DNA from: Tolypothrix bouteillei VB521301
Lineage (GTDB): Bacteria; Cyanobacteriota; Cyanobacteriia; Cyanobacteriales; Nostocaceae
Assembly (NCBI RefSeq): GCF_000760695.4
Contig: NZ_JHEG04000001.1
Location: forward strand, 2,886,452-2,950,451
DNA: 64,000 bases
Direction of reading: 5' to 3'
The stretch's first letter is position 1, and every line of letters starts with the position of its first letter. The notes beneath the pieces are model-generated. The model saw only the letters and a list, made by a program, of their open reading frames with translations. It did no database searches and had not been told where the DNA came from. This document shows positions 26,297-35,347 of the stretch, one piece after another. Made by a program: the position numbers and the translations under genes.

Positions 26297-28578
26297 GCGA
26301 TATGCAGAAAATTATGGAAACCGTCATGCAGTATGCGCCCGACAAAGAACCCGCTCCGCTATCTCAAAATCGGCGCAGTCCCATCGGAACTCCTTTGAGC
26401 CGCGTTGATGGGCGATTGAAAGTCAAAGGTGAAGCTCTTTTCTCGGCGGAGTATAATGTTGAAAATCCGGCTTATGCTGCGCTTGTTTACAGTTCGGTTA
26501 CAAAAGGAAAGATTGCGAAAATCGACGTATCGAAAGCCGAAAAAGCAGACGGTGTTTTGGCGATCGTCACCTACGAAAATGCTCCGAAAATGAACGACCC
26601 GTTGCTGTTCAATCCAAGTGGCGGCGATGGTTCGGCGGCGAGCGATCTGCCGATATTACAGGAAGCAGATGTGCATTGGAACGGTCAGCCAATCGCTGTC
26701 ATCGTTGCTGAAACGCAGGATTCGGCGGAAGAAGCTGCCACACTTGTTAAAGTTGAATATGAAACGGCAGAGGCGGAAGTTTCTTTTGACGCTTTGAAAA
26801 AGATTGCCAAAACGCCTGAGAATATTCTTGGGGAGCCGCCTGAAATCAAAATCGGCGACGCGGAAAACGCATTAGATGCGGCAGAATTTAAGGTTGACAA
26901 TCTTTATAGCACGCCACGCTATAACCACAATGCGATCGAGCCGCACGCGACTGTTGCCGTCTGGCACGATGATGAAAGTTTAACCGTTTTCGACAGTACG
27001 CAATGTATTCACAACTTAAGATATACCCTCGCTGCGATCTTCGGCATTCAACCCGAAGCCCTGCGAGTCATCTCGCCGTTTGTCGGTGGTGGATTCGGTG
27101 GTAAAGGCACGATGTGGTGGAATACGGCACTTTGCGCGATGGCAGCGAAAGTTGTCAGCCGTCCGGTGAAACTATCCGTTTCACGCGAAGGCGTTTTTCG
27201 CATTGTCGGCGGGCGCACCCCGTCGGAACAGCGCGTTGCACTCGGTGCTGGTAAAGACGGAAAATTCACTGCCCTCATTCACAGTGGTATCACGGCTACA
27301 ACGACGCATAACAATTTCCCCGAACAGTTCACCTTTCCAGCGCGACATCTTTATGCTGCGGAAAATTTTTACGTCGGACAGAAAGTTGTCAATCTCGATA
27401 CGGTGGCAAATACTTTTATGCGTGCGCCCGGTGAATCCATCGGCACCTTCGCGTTAGAGTCGGCGATTGACGAACTGGCTTACGAACTAAAAATCGATCC
27501 GATAGAACTCCGGCGCATCAACGAGCCAACAAAAGATCCGGTAAGAGATGTCGCATTTTCGATGCGTAATTTGACCTTGGCTTACCAGCGTGGAGCAGAA
27601 AAATTCGGTTGGAACCATCAAGCACCGCGATCGCAAAAGGACGGTAAATGGCTTGTTGGGCAGGGCGTGGCGACAGCTTATTATCCCTATTATCGTTTCG
27701 TTTCAACCGCTCGCGTGCGAATTTCTGCTGACGGTACGGCAGTCGTTCAAACCTCAGCACACGAGATGGGCATGGGAACGGCAACGGTGCAGATTCAACA
27801 TGCAGCAGAGAGATTGGGGTTGCCAGTCGAGCGAGTTTCGTTTGAATACGGCGATTCAAATTTACCCCAGGCACCGTTTGCTGGCGGCTCGAATCAAACT
27901 GCCAGTAACATTGCAGGGATTGCAGCAACGATTGAAAAGGTTGTGCGCGAACTGCTCGCGCTAACTGGGGACGATTCACCGCTTTCGGGTTTGAAGTACG
28001 AAGACATCGAGGTGCGTGACGGCGGCATTTTTAGCAAGAAAGATGCATCAAAAGGCGAAACTTACACGTCGATCTTGCAGCGTGTTGGGCAAAAATATGT
28101 TGAAGCGGAAGCGACATCGGGCGAGCCTTCGGAGATGATGGAATATTCGATGGGTTCATACGGCGCACAGTTCTGCGAAGTCCGCATCAACGAAGAAACT
28201 GGCGAAGTGCGTGTTTCGCGATGGTTGGGTTCATTCGACTGCGGAAAAATTCTGAATCCGAAAACTGCGACGAGTCAGTTTCGCGGCGGCATTGTTATGG
28301 GCATTGGAATGGCGCTAACCGAAGAAACATTATTTGACGAGCGAAAGGGGCGAATCATGAATGCCTCACTCGCCGAATATCACGTTCCGGTTAATCTCGA
28401 CGTGCCGCATATTGAAATTATTTACAACGATATTCCCGACAAACACGCTCCTTCAGGCGTACACGGCATTGGCGAAATTGGCATCACGGGCGTGGCGGCT
28501 GCGATCGCTAACGCGGTTTTTAACGCCACGGGCAAACGTATTAGAGAGTTGCCGATTACACTTGATAAACTGTTTTGA
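26293..28578 (+). CDS. Aldehyde oxidoreductase molybdenum-binding subunit (YagR/PaoC type)
   Basis: A 761-residue large subunit that carries the molybdopterin-cytosine cofactor and oxidises aldehydes to acids. Motifs: IGTPLSRVDGRLKVKGEALF at the N-terminus; SPFVGGGFGGKGTMWW for the cofactor; FMRAPGESIGTFALESAIDE; AHEMGMGTATVQIQHAAERL; and the C-terminal GVHGIGEIGITGVAAAIANA, whose Glu is the expected catalytic base. Translation is coupled to the FAD subunit (ATGA overlap at 26293). Maturation should need an XdhC/PaoD-type chaperone; the one at 1995-3164 is the only candidate in the window. Transcription ends at a strong bidirectional hairpin at 28626-28665. Confidence 0.93.
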   Translation: MSDMQKIMETVMQYAPDKEPAPLSQNRRSPIGTPLSRVDGRLKVKGEALFSAEYNVENPAYAALVYSSVTKGKIAKIDVSKAEKADGVLAIVTYENAPKMNDPLLFNPSGGDGSAASDLPILQEADVHWNGQPIAVIVAETQDSAEEAATLVKVEYETAEAEVSFDALKKIAKTPENILGEPPEIKIGDAENALDAAEFKVDNLYSTPRYNHNAIEPHATVAVWHDDESLTVFDSTQCIHNLRYTLAAIFGIQPEALRVISPFVGGGFGGKGTMWWNTALCAMAAKVVSRPVKLSVSREGVFRIVGGRTPSEQRVALGAGKDGKFTALIHSGITATTTHNNFPEQFTFPARHLYAAENFYVGQKVVNLDTVANTFMRAPGESIGTFALESAIDELAYELKIDPIELRRINEPTKDPVRDVAFSMRNLTLAYQRGAEKFGWNHQAPRSQKDGKWLVGQGVATAYYPYYRFVSTARVRISADGTAVVQTSAHEMGMGTATVQIQHAAERLGLPVERVSFEYGDSNLPQAPFAGGSNQTASNIAGIAATIEKVVRELLALTGDDSPLSGLKYEDIEVRDGGIFSKKDASKGETYTSILQRVGQKYVEAEATSGEPSEMMEYSMGSYGAQFCEVRINEETGEVRVSRWLGSFDCGKILNPKTATSQFRGGIVMGIGMALTEETLFDERKGRIMNASLAEYHVPVNLDVPHIEIIYNDIPDKHAPSGVHGIGEIGITGVAAAIANAVFNATGKRIRELPITLDKLF

Positions 28579-28625
28579 GCAAGATGAGGTGATACACGCG
28601 GTCAGTCGAATTTTCTTTAAAGAAA

Positions 28626-28665
28626 GTTAAGGAATGGCGATCGACGGCGATCGCCATTCCTTAAC
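28626..28665. terminator. Bidirectional hairpin with 18-bp perfect stem
   Basis: GTTAAGGAATGGCGATCG (28626-28643), loop ACGG, then its exact complement (28648-28665). The right arm includes the stop codon of the CARF-HEPN gene and a HIP1 octamer (28647-28654). It sits between two convergent genes. T-runs are weak (TTTCTTTAAAG on the left). Confidence 0.75.
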
Positions 28666-30205
28666 TGGGGCTTGATTTCAACAAATCTAAGCCCCATTTA
28701 TAGAGAGATGGAACTAACAAATTTTCTATTTTGACACCAGGGCTAACTTGTTTGAGAACAGAGAACATCAACGATTTTATTACCTCTGATTCTTCTGAAG
28801 AGGAGGCTGTAAATAAACCACATTCTGCCCAAATGGTCCGAATTTGGGCAAAAGTTAAGGATTCGGCATAATGAACAACTTTATTGCGTTTTTTGCGAAT
28901 GCGGTTGAGTAACTTGTACCACTTATTATCTTCGGACAAATTGTGAGATCTGCGCCAACCTTCAATTAATTCTAGCAGTGATGGTGGATAGTTTTGACCT
29001 GGTATTTGAGTAATATAGCCTCTACTCATCCAGTTTTGTTCATCACATTGTACGCATAACAACCTCTCTACAATCTGAGTAAATTGCATGAAGGCTGTAG
29101 AGTAATTCCTTTTCAACAATGGAATTTCGATGAGAAAAGAAGATTCCCAAGTTTTAATCAATTGACTGTTATTAAATTGATGCAATTGTTCTTGCCAAGC
29201 TTGAATTTGTTCGTTACTAGTAACTTTTGCAACATCATTGGAACGTACCCAATTCTCGATCGCTATTAAAAATTTTTTTGTTTCCCAGTTGGTATATAAT
29301 GCTAGAATACCTGCTAATTTATACAAACTTTTATATCGACTTTGGTGGGGTTTTAACCACAGTTGTGCTTCGGAAAAGTCCCCTCTTTCCCAAGCAGATA
29401 TCACCCGCATCCGTTCTAAAGACCAGAAATGCTCTCCCATAGGAATCAGTTTAAAACTTTGAGAGTGCATTGCTGTTCTGGAACCATTAGGTAAAGTGTC
29501 AAAAAATAACTCCGGCTCTTGAGGGCTAGCATTGTACACTTCACACTGTCGGGCTAAAGCGGCTGCACAAATTTCCACTCCCGATGCAATAGCAGGCGCA
29601 CAACCTTTGTTTTGTACCCACAGTACTAACTCTTTATCTTCTACAGGTGAGAAAAAATCCAATGCTTCTTGTAAGATTAAGACTTCTAATTCTTGACGAA
29701 TTGCATCGCTATCATTGGCGCTAATTTTTGGGGCGTGGACATCGATTCTCACATGAGGACAAATACTTTTGATTTTCCCAGCCATTAATGCTGCTAGCCA
29801 AACAGTATCCAATCGTCGGTAAAACCAAGAAACTGTTTCTGGTTGATCGGTTCCCCACAAAATGATATGTTTTAACCCCCGTTCAACTCCTGTGGTAATA
29901 ATTGTATGGTCTAAAAGAAGTTCTACTTGGCTAAAGTCTCCGCCAAGCCATTCCGTACAGTGTTCGTAATAGCGTTTGCCTAAATCTTTTGCACTCCAAG
30001 GATAAGTTTTATCTTGTTCTTCATGATTACCGCGTTCCAGCCCCAGTTCTTGATAAAGTTCATTAACATGATGCGGATAGCTTATATTACCATCAGCACC
30101 AAAAGAACGAATCACTCCATCTTTACAGCGCCATCCTATTTGACGAGTCCCCACAGTGATGATTAAAGTGTCTGCGCGATCGCAGTCTGTTGAGATAGTA
30201 TTCAT
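28661..30205 (-). CDS. CARF-HEPN protein, candidate Csm6/Csx1-type cOA-activated RNase
   Basis: A 514-residue protein at the end of the cmr gene run. The N-terminus, RADTLIITVGTRQIGWRC, starts like a CARF Rossmann-type sensor (strand, GT turn, helix). DHTIITTGVERGLKHIILWG and LVLWVQNKGCAPAIASGVEI look like further sensor strands. The C-terminal third is helical and contains RKKRNKVVHYAES, a HEPN R-x4-H motif (Arg440 to His445). Established knowledge: in type III systems Cas10 makes cyclic oligoadenylates that activate CARF-HEPN RNases (Csm6, Csx1). From position and motif I infer that this is such an effector. The sensor sequence is far from the Csm6 and Csx1 examples I know, so the exact family is open. 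Its stop lies in a strong terminator hairpin. Confidence 0.75.
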   Translation of the reverse strand: MNTISTDCDRADTLIITVGTRQIGWRCKDGVIRSFGADGNISYPHHVNELYQELGLERGNHEEQDKTYPWSAKDLGKRYYEHCTEWLGGDFSQVELLLDHTIITTGVERGLKHIILWGTDQPETVSWFYRRLDTVWLAALMAGKIKSICPHVRIDVHAPKISANDSDAIRQELEVLILQEALDFFSPVEDKELVLWVQNKGCAPAIASGVEICAAALARQCEVYNASPQEPELFFDTLPNGSRTAMHSQSFKLIPMGEHFWSLERMRVISAWERGDFSEAQLWLKPHQSRYKSLYKLAGILALYTNWETKKFLIAIENWVRSNDVAKVTSNEQIQAWQEQLHQFNNSQLIKTWESSFLIEIPLLKRNYSTAFMQFTQIVERLLCVQCDEQNWMSRGYITQIPGQNYPPSLLELIEGWRRSHNLSEDNKWYKLLNRIRKKRNKVVHYAESLTFAQIRTIWAECGLFTASSSEESEVIKSLMFSVLKQVSPGVKIENLLVPSLYKWGLDLLKSSPS

Positions 30206-30242
30206 ATAAAAAAATGAGTAGTATTGTTGTTATTTATACCCA

Positions 30243-30405
30243 AAAGATGTTTGTAGAGTCGTACAACATCTAAAACACCATGCGATTGAAATTGCGGCTA
30301 CACAAGCGAAGTCTTACAACATCTCAATTTGAAACACCATGCGATTGAAATCGCGGCTACACAAGCGAAGTCCGCCTACGCGGACTTTGTTTGTAGAGCA
30401 TCATC
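30243..30405. repeat. Second copy of the 59-bp tandem repeat element
   Basis: Same element as 23410-23640, with one shortened unit (from 30261) and one full unit, again opening with AAAGATGTTTGTAGAG and closing with AGTCCGCCTACGCGGACT plus TTTGTTTGTAGAGC. It lies in the same orientation as the first copy. It separates the CARF-HEPN gene from the rest of the cmr genes, and its final hairpin may reduce read-through on either strand. Confidence 0.85.
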
Positions 30406-32135
30406 TAAGGAACTGGCTCTTGAGCAGCAACAGCACTCACGCCAAATAAATGCACAGCACCAGTCAAATTGTTGAGGTCTCGCAAAAAGCGAGAGCGGAC
30501 ACGATCGCCATTTGGTGTTTGTCCTCCCATGAACAAACAGACGATTTCTTGACAGTCTGTCTCTTCCTGTTTATTGGGTATTTTGACGCGTTTAATACTG
30601 ACCCAGGAACAATGAGCATTTCCTCCACCCGCAGCATTCCCACCAAGATCGGGGTTGCGCTTGTAGTTTCGCGGAGCATTTTGCTGATAAATGAGGTACA
30701 TACCATCTCCACGGGTAGCTTCTGCGTCACGTGATTGCTCCCAACACTTTTCCTGAGAGTTTAACGGATCTGTGTCGGGACCGGGAACAACATAAACAGC
30801 ACACGTTGCTGGAGAGAAAACTTCTGCAGTTATGTTATTGTTATTCAACAAAACTCTATCATTCCAAAGTTGTTGAACAGCTATACGCCAGTCAGAGTAT
30901 GCTTTTTGCCAAGTACTGGTGTCTAGAGGCAAGCCATAAGATTTATTTTCCCAGTTGTTAGTTGTTTTATTTTTAACCTTATGGGTTAAGGTTAAATAGG
31001 TTCCTCTTGCGGCACTTTTACCATTATTCATATGGAAGATGTGCAATGGTCTGCGCCAACCACGACCTACCCCGCCTACCATAACGGCAAATCGAATGAT
31101 GGGTAGAATAACTTTATTTAAGATTTCGCTAGGAGCGCTGATTTGCAATCTTCCTTTCCATTGATAGAAGCTAGGTTGATTGGAGGAGCGATCGCACCAA
31201 GTTTGTCTCGGAAACATTTGCACTCGCACGCAACCTTTGTGGCTTTCTGGTTGTAAAGTACCAAACAGTTCACCAACGGTTTTTTGTGCATCGTCTTCAG
31301 ACATCACACCTAAAAAAAATCGCAATACCCAACCCCGCAACCAACCCCGCCAATGAGAAGGGCGTAACTCCATGCTTGTCATACTCGGACCCGCATTACC
31401 CTGACTGTAAAGGTTAAATTCAAACTGCTTTACTGCATAACCGGGGTCAGTTTCCAGTTTAAGGGATCTTGAGAATTCAACAGTTCCATACCCAGAAGCA
31501 GTCCGACTCCCAACACCATATACGCCAAGTGCTTGCTGGACCCATTCCCAGACTTCTTGCACATCGTCATCTGTGACTTGTCCGGGAATTCCTCGGATAG
31601 CTACCGTTACTGTAATTTCATCTTCACCATTACCCAAAGTATAGAGGGACAAAGGCGTTCCTTGTCCTTCGTGATAGATTTGAAACGTCTCTTGAGGATT
31701 GACAATATCTAAGGTTAATTTAGTTGGTTGAGAGGGCCAAGCATCTAGAAACTCTATCTTACCAGGGCTGATGAGATCGTTGTTCTGATAGCCTAAAAGT
31801 TCGTTCATTCTTGGTAGAATTTCCGGACGTTGTTTTGCCCACGCTCTGACTAATCCTCGAATAGAAGATCCCGGTATGTAACCGTTGAGGGGCAAACATT
31901 TGAGTTGTTCCCAGTTTTGCCCAACGTTACGTTTATCTTCGGGACGACCATTATTGATGTGCCATGCACCGCAGGGTTCACCAGCAGAAACCATTGTTTC
32001 TAAGTCTGGATGAGGAAAAGAGCCAACCTTAGTACGCCACAGCAGAGTGAAGGTATCTTTTTTGAACAAGCCAGACTGCGATCGCAGTTGATGTTGTTTT
32101 TCTAATAACTCAATCAATTTCAGTCCAGAATACAT
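30405..32135 (-). CDS. Cmr6-Cmr1 fusion, type III-B RAMP protein
   Basis: The start is set at the ATG at 32135, one base overlapping the cmr5 stop (TAATG), with AGGAGG just upstream; an upstream in-frame Met at 32201 lies within cmr5. The 576-residue product has two RAMP units. Residues about 1-235 resemble Cmr6: GYIPGSSIRGLVRAWAKQ and a Gly-rich GVYGVGSRTASGYGTVEF. Residues about 236-576 resemble Cmr1: MELRPSHWRGWLRGWVLRFF, ELFGTL, and MVGGVGRGWRRPLHIFHM. Both proteins are backbone or cap subunits of the Cmr effector complex: Cmr6 at the 3' side of the crRNA, with Cmr1 beside it. A covalent link would fix their 1:1 ratio. No separate cmr1 or cmr6 is present. The C-terminal tail has an Asn/Gly-rich stretch. 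Confidence 0.8.
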   Translation of the reverse strand: MYSGLKLIELLEKQHQLRSQSGLFKKDTFTLLWRTKVGSFPHPDLETMVSAGEPCGAWHINNGRPEDKRNVGQNWEQLKCLPLNGYIPGSSIRGLVRAWAKQRPEILPRMNELLGYQNNDLISPGKIEFLDAWPSQPTKLTLDIVNPQETFQIYHEGQGTPLSLYTLGNGEDEITVTVAIRGIPGQVTDDDVQEVWEWVQQALGVYGVGSRTASGYGTVEFSRSLKLETDPGYAVKQFEFNLYSQGNAGPSMTSMELRPSHWRGWLRGWVLRFFLGVMSEDDAQKTVGELFGTLQPESHKGCVRVQMFPRQTWCDRSSNQPSFYQWKGRLQISAPSEILNKVILPIIRFAVMVGGVGRGWRRPLHIFHMNNGKSAARGTYLTLTHKVKNKTTNNWENKSYGLPLDTSTWQKAYSDWRIAVQQLWNDRVLLNNNNITAEVFSPATCAVYVVPGPDTDPLNSQEKCWEQSRDAEATRGDGMYLIYQQNAPRNYKRNPDLGGNAAGGGNAHCSWVSIKRVKIPNKQEETDCQEIVCLFMGGQTPNGDRVRSRFLRDLNNLTGAVHLFGVSAVAAQEPVP

Positions 32136-32542
32136 TAATCCTCCTGATAGGCTCTTGCCCAAAAATTCCAATGATTGGCTAAAATCAGAGATGTACGCCA
32201 CATAACTAAATATCGTTGCGGTTCCTCGTTAGCCATTTGTACAACTCTCTCCCTTAACTGTTCTCGTTGTGGAAGTTCGGCTTCATCTATCATCTGACCG
32301 AGTAAAGACTCCCACACAGGTACAGTGCGATCGCGGACTTCACCCCTCTGGGCATTTGACTGGTTTACATACCCAACTGCTGATAGCAATCCGAATACTC
32401 TCAAATGCTGAGACAAACGTAAGACAGCTGTAAGGTCATTTTTATCTATTTTTGGTTTTCGGGCAGTACGCAAGTAAGTTTGAATGTGTTTGTGAGCACT
32501 CAAGCTGATTTGTTCTGGCAATATTTTCAAAGAAGAAGACAT
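32135..32542 (-). CDS. cmr5: Cmr5, small subunit of the type III-B complex
   Basis: A 135-residue all-helical protein typical of Cmr5, which lines the inner filament of the Cmr complex and contacts target RNA. Consistent features are its length, position between cmr4 and the cmr6-cmr1 fusion, and the C-terminal segment RYLVMWRTSLILANHWNFWA. It overlaps the next gene by one base (TAATG), showing tight translational coupling, and follows cmr4 by 26 bp. Confidence 0.85.
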   Translation of the reverse strand: MSSSLKILPEQISLSAHKHIQTYLRTARKPKIDKNDLTAVLRLSQHLRVFGLLSAVGYVNQSNAQRGEVRDRTVPVWESLLGQMIDEAELPQREQLRERVVQMANEEPQRYLVMWRTSLILANHWNFWARAYQED

Positions 32543-32568
32543 ATCTTTACAATTTTTTATGTACTTTT

Positions 32569-33456
32569 TTATACTTTTACGGCAATGTTTAACTGGGAAG
32601 GGACTGCGGTGTTACCAGTCCACCCCTGAACCCATCCACGTCCCACATTTGCTTGACCTCCAATCTGAAGTAATCCTTGCAAAACACCTATCAGCAAATT
32701 ATGTTGATCTGATGTAACAGTTTTATCTTTCAGCAAACTGTAACCCCAAGGGAAATAAAGAATAGTATCTCTGGGAATGCAAACATCTGTCCAAAAAACC
32801 TCGGCTGAACCCGCTTGATTAACTCCATCTGTTTCGTCTTGTATTTTATTGCGAATTTGTGTCCAGAGAGAGTGTTCCATTAAAACTTGAAAATCAGCAT
32901 CAGGTAAGACAATACGGTTTTGTTCCCAAGTAGGTTGAACAGCATTTCTCAAAGAATCTGACCACGTTCCTGCTAAAGATAGTACTTCTTTTTGCTTGTC
33001 AGACAAACGACCTACCTGAATCCGAGCATCAGCTACTACGTAATTTCCCGGTATAGTTCCAACAGGCTCGTTAGAAAATAATACAGTTTCTTGGCGTGCA
33101 ACAAGTGCATGATCTCGAATCAGAGAGTGACAGCTGACCCAACAAAAGACATCTCGACCTCCATTCATTGACATGGTTCGCATCGGAACCCACAATAAGC
33201 GTGCATCACCAAACCATACCTGATGTACACCCATTTGACCCTGTTGGTCTAATTCTTTACCAAATAAAACGTTTGCAGCACTCCCATTTAAGAGTGTAAC
33301 TTCTTCCCTAAGAGTTCCCCTTAAAGAAGAACCAGGAATATAGGGAAAATTTGTGTGTACTTCTCTGGCAATTTCTAAAATATTACCTAAATCTCCTTCT
33401 CCACCACAGTGAATTGGAGCAAGACTGTACATATACCCAATCCGAAAATCTGTCAT
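32569..33456 (-). CDS. cmr4: Cmr4, backbone RAMP nuclease of the type III-B complex
   Basis: A 295-residue RAMP protein (ATG at 33456 chosen; a GTG four codons upstream is possible). It starts MTDFRIGYMYSLAPIHCGGE, a form of the Cmr4 N-terminus (usually SLTPLHVGSG). It then has NFPYIPGSSLRGTLREEV (the RAMP signature), and near the end LLQIGGQANVGRGWVQG, the Gly-rich loop. In characterised complexes Cmr4 forms the helical backbone and cuts target RNA every six bases with an Asp in its early loop (near residue 26-31 in homologues; here Asp in GGEGDLGN is a candidate). It lies 26 bp after cmr3 and 26 bp before cmr5. Confidence 0.88.
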   Translation of the reverse strand: MTDFRIGYMYSLAPIHCGGEGDLGNILEIAREVHTNFPYIPGSSLRGTLREEVTLLNGSAANVLFGKELDQQGQMGVHQVWFGDARLLWVPMRTMSMNGGRDVFCWVSCHSLIRDHALVARQETVLFSNEPVGTIPGNYVVADARIQVGRLSDKQKEVLSLAGTWSDSLRNAVQPTWEQNRIVLPDADFQVLMEHSLWTQIRNKIQDETDGVNQAGSAEVFWTDVCIPRDTILYFPWGYSLLKDKTVTSDQHNLLIGVLQGLLQIGGQANVGRGWVQGWTGNTAVPSQLNIAVKV

Positions 33457-33482
33457 TTTTGTTCTCACTTACTTTATGTGTG

Positions 33483-34670
<1,188 letters not shown>

Positions 34671-34689
34671 AGAAGAAGGATAGATATCG

Positions 34690-35067
34690 CTAAATTTTGT
34701 GTTTTTTGGTTTTGACAATAATTGCTGTAATTATTGCAATAATTTCCTCGTTCTCTTGCATAAGAAGGTTTAGGCGATCGCTAGTAACAATATTCGATTT
34801 AGCTAGTAACCGAAGCCAATATAAACTTTCTCTAGCTTCTTTTTGGGCAATGGTTAACTTGTGAATAAAATCAGGTTTGCTTTCACCGGATTGAGCTTCT
34901 TGTATATTGGCTCCAATGGAAGTTGCCGATCTTAAGTATTGTTTTCCTATTATATTACCTGCTTCATCTTTTTGTCCTTGGATATACTGAAATAATTTGA
35001 TGGCTCTTAAAGCATACTCAAGAGTTCGCTCTCGAATATCCCATGTTTTTATATTCCCATCATTCAT
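34690..35067 (-). CDS. Four-helix-bundle protein (23S rRNA IVP / Avd-like)
   Basis: A 125-residue protein of the S23/IVP family: IRERTLEYALRAIKLFQYIQ, IIGKQYLRSATSIGANIQEA with the invariant SIGANIxEA, SGESKPDFIHKLTIAQKEAR, ESLYWLRLL. Members form pentameric helical bundles that bind nucleic acid. One relative (Avd) is an accessory protein of diversity-generating retroelements; others occur inside 23S rRNA intervening sequences. Here it interrupts the cmr gene run between cas10 and cmr3, same strand, and is flanked by inverted 7-bp arrays. Whether it takes part in CRISPR function or is a passenger cannot be told; no diversity-generating RT or template repeat is in the window. Confidence 0.88.
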   Translation of the reverse strand: MNDGNIKTWDIRERTLEYALRAIKLFQYIQGQKDEAGNIIGKQYLRSATSIGANIQEAQSGESKPDFIHKLTIAQKEARESLYWLRLLAKSNIVTSDRLNLLMQENEEIIAIITAIIVKTKKHKI

Positions 35068-35095
35068 AAACTTTTCCTGTCATGACTCCATCCTT

Positions 35096-35347
35096 TATTA
35101 TTCCCAATTCATAATTCATAATTCATAATTCATAATTTTTTCCTGTTATCACGCTATCCTTTATTATTTTCTAAGACTTACGCAATCTCAACGCCATTTG
35201 GGTATTTTATATGTTGTCGATCCCCCCAACCCCCCTTACAAAGGGGGACTATGGGTAAGTCCTATTTCCAATTCATAATTTTTCCCTGTCATGAATCCAT
35301 CCTTTATTATTCCCAATTCATAATTCATAATTCATAATTCATAATTC
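35096..35347. repeat. Two further AATTCAT arrays between cas10 and the four-helix-bundle gene
   Basis: Arrays at 35096-35142 and 35308-35347 are both preceded by CCATCCTTTATTATTCCC. The right-hand array runs into the cas10 gene: the last codons GAA TTA and the stop TGA of cas10 are made by the repeat. Between the arrays is an about 90-bp stretch with CCCCCAACCCCCCTTACAAA, another repeat seen in cyanobacterial intergenic DNA. Confidence 0.8.

Noticed and set aside
27518..27979. Minus-strand frame of 153 codons inside the Mo-subunit gene
   Set aside because: It is a shadow of a clear coding sequence and its product has no family features.
30243..30405. Second CRISPR array suggested by the 59-bp tandem units next to the cmr genes
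   Set aside because: Whole 59-bp units are repeated with no unique spacers, and a copy lies at 23.4 kb far from cas genes.
34690..35067. A diversity-generating retroelement, because an Avd-like protein and a reverse transcriptase occur in the window
   Set aside because: The only RT is a group II intron maturase with an HNH domain 27 kb away; no template/variable repeat pair was seen near the Avd-like gene.
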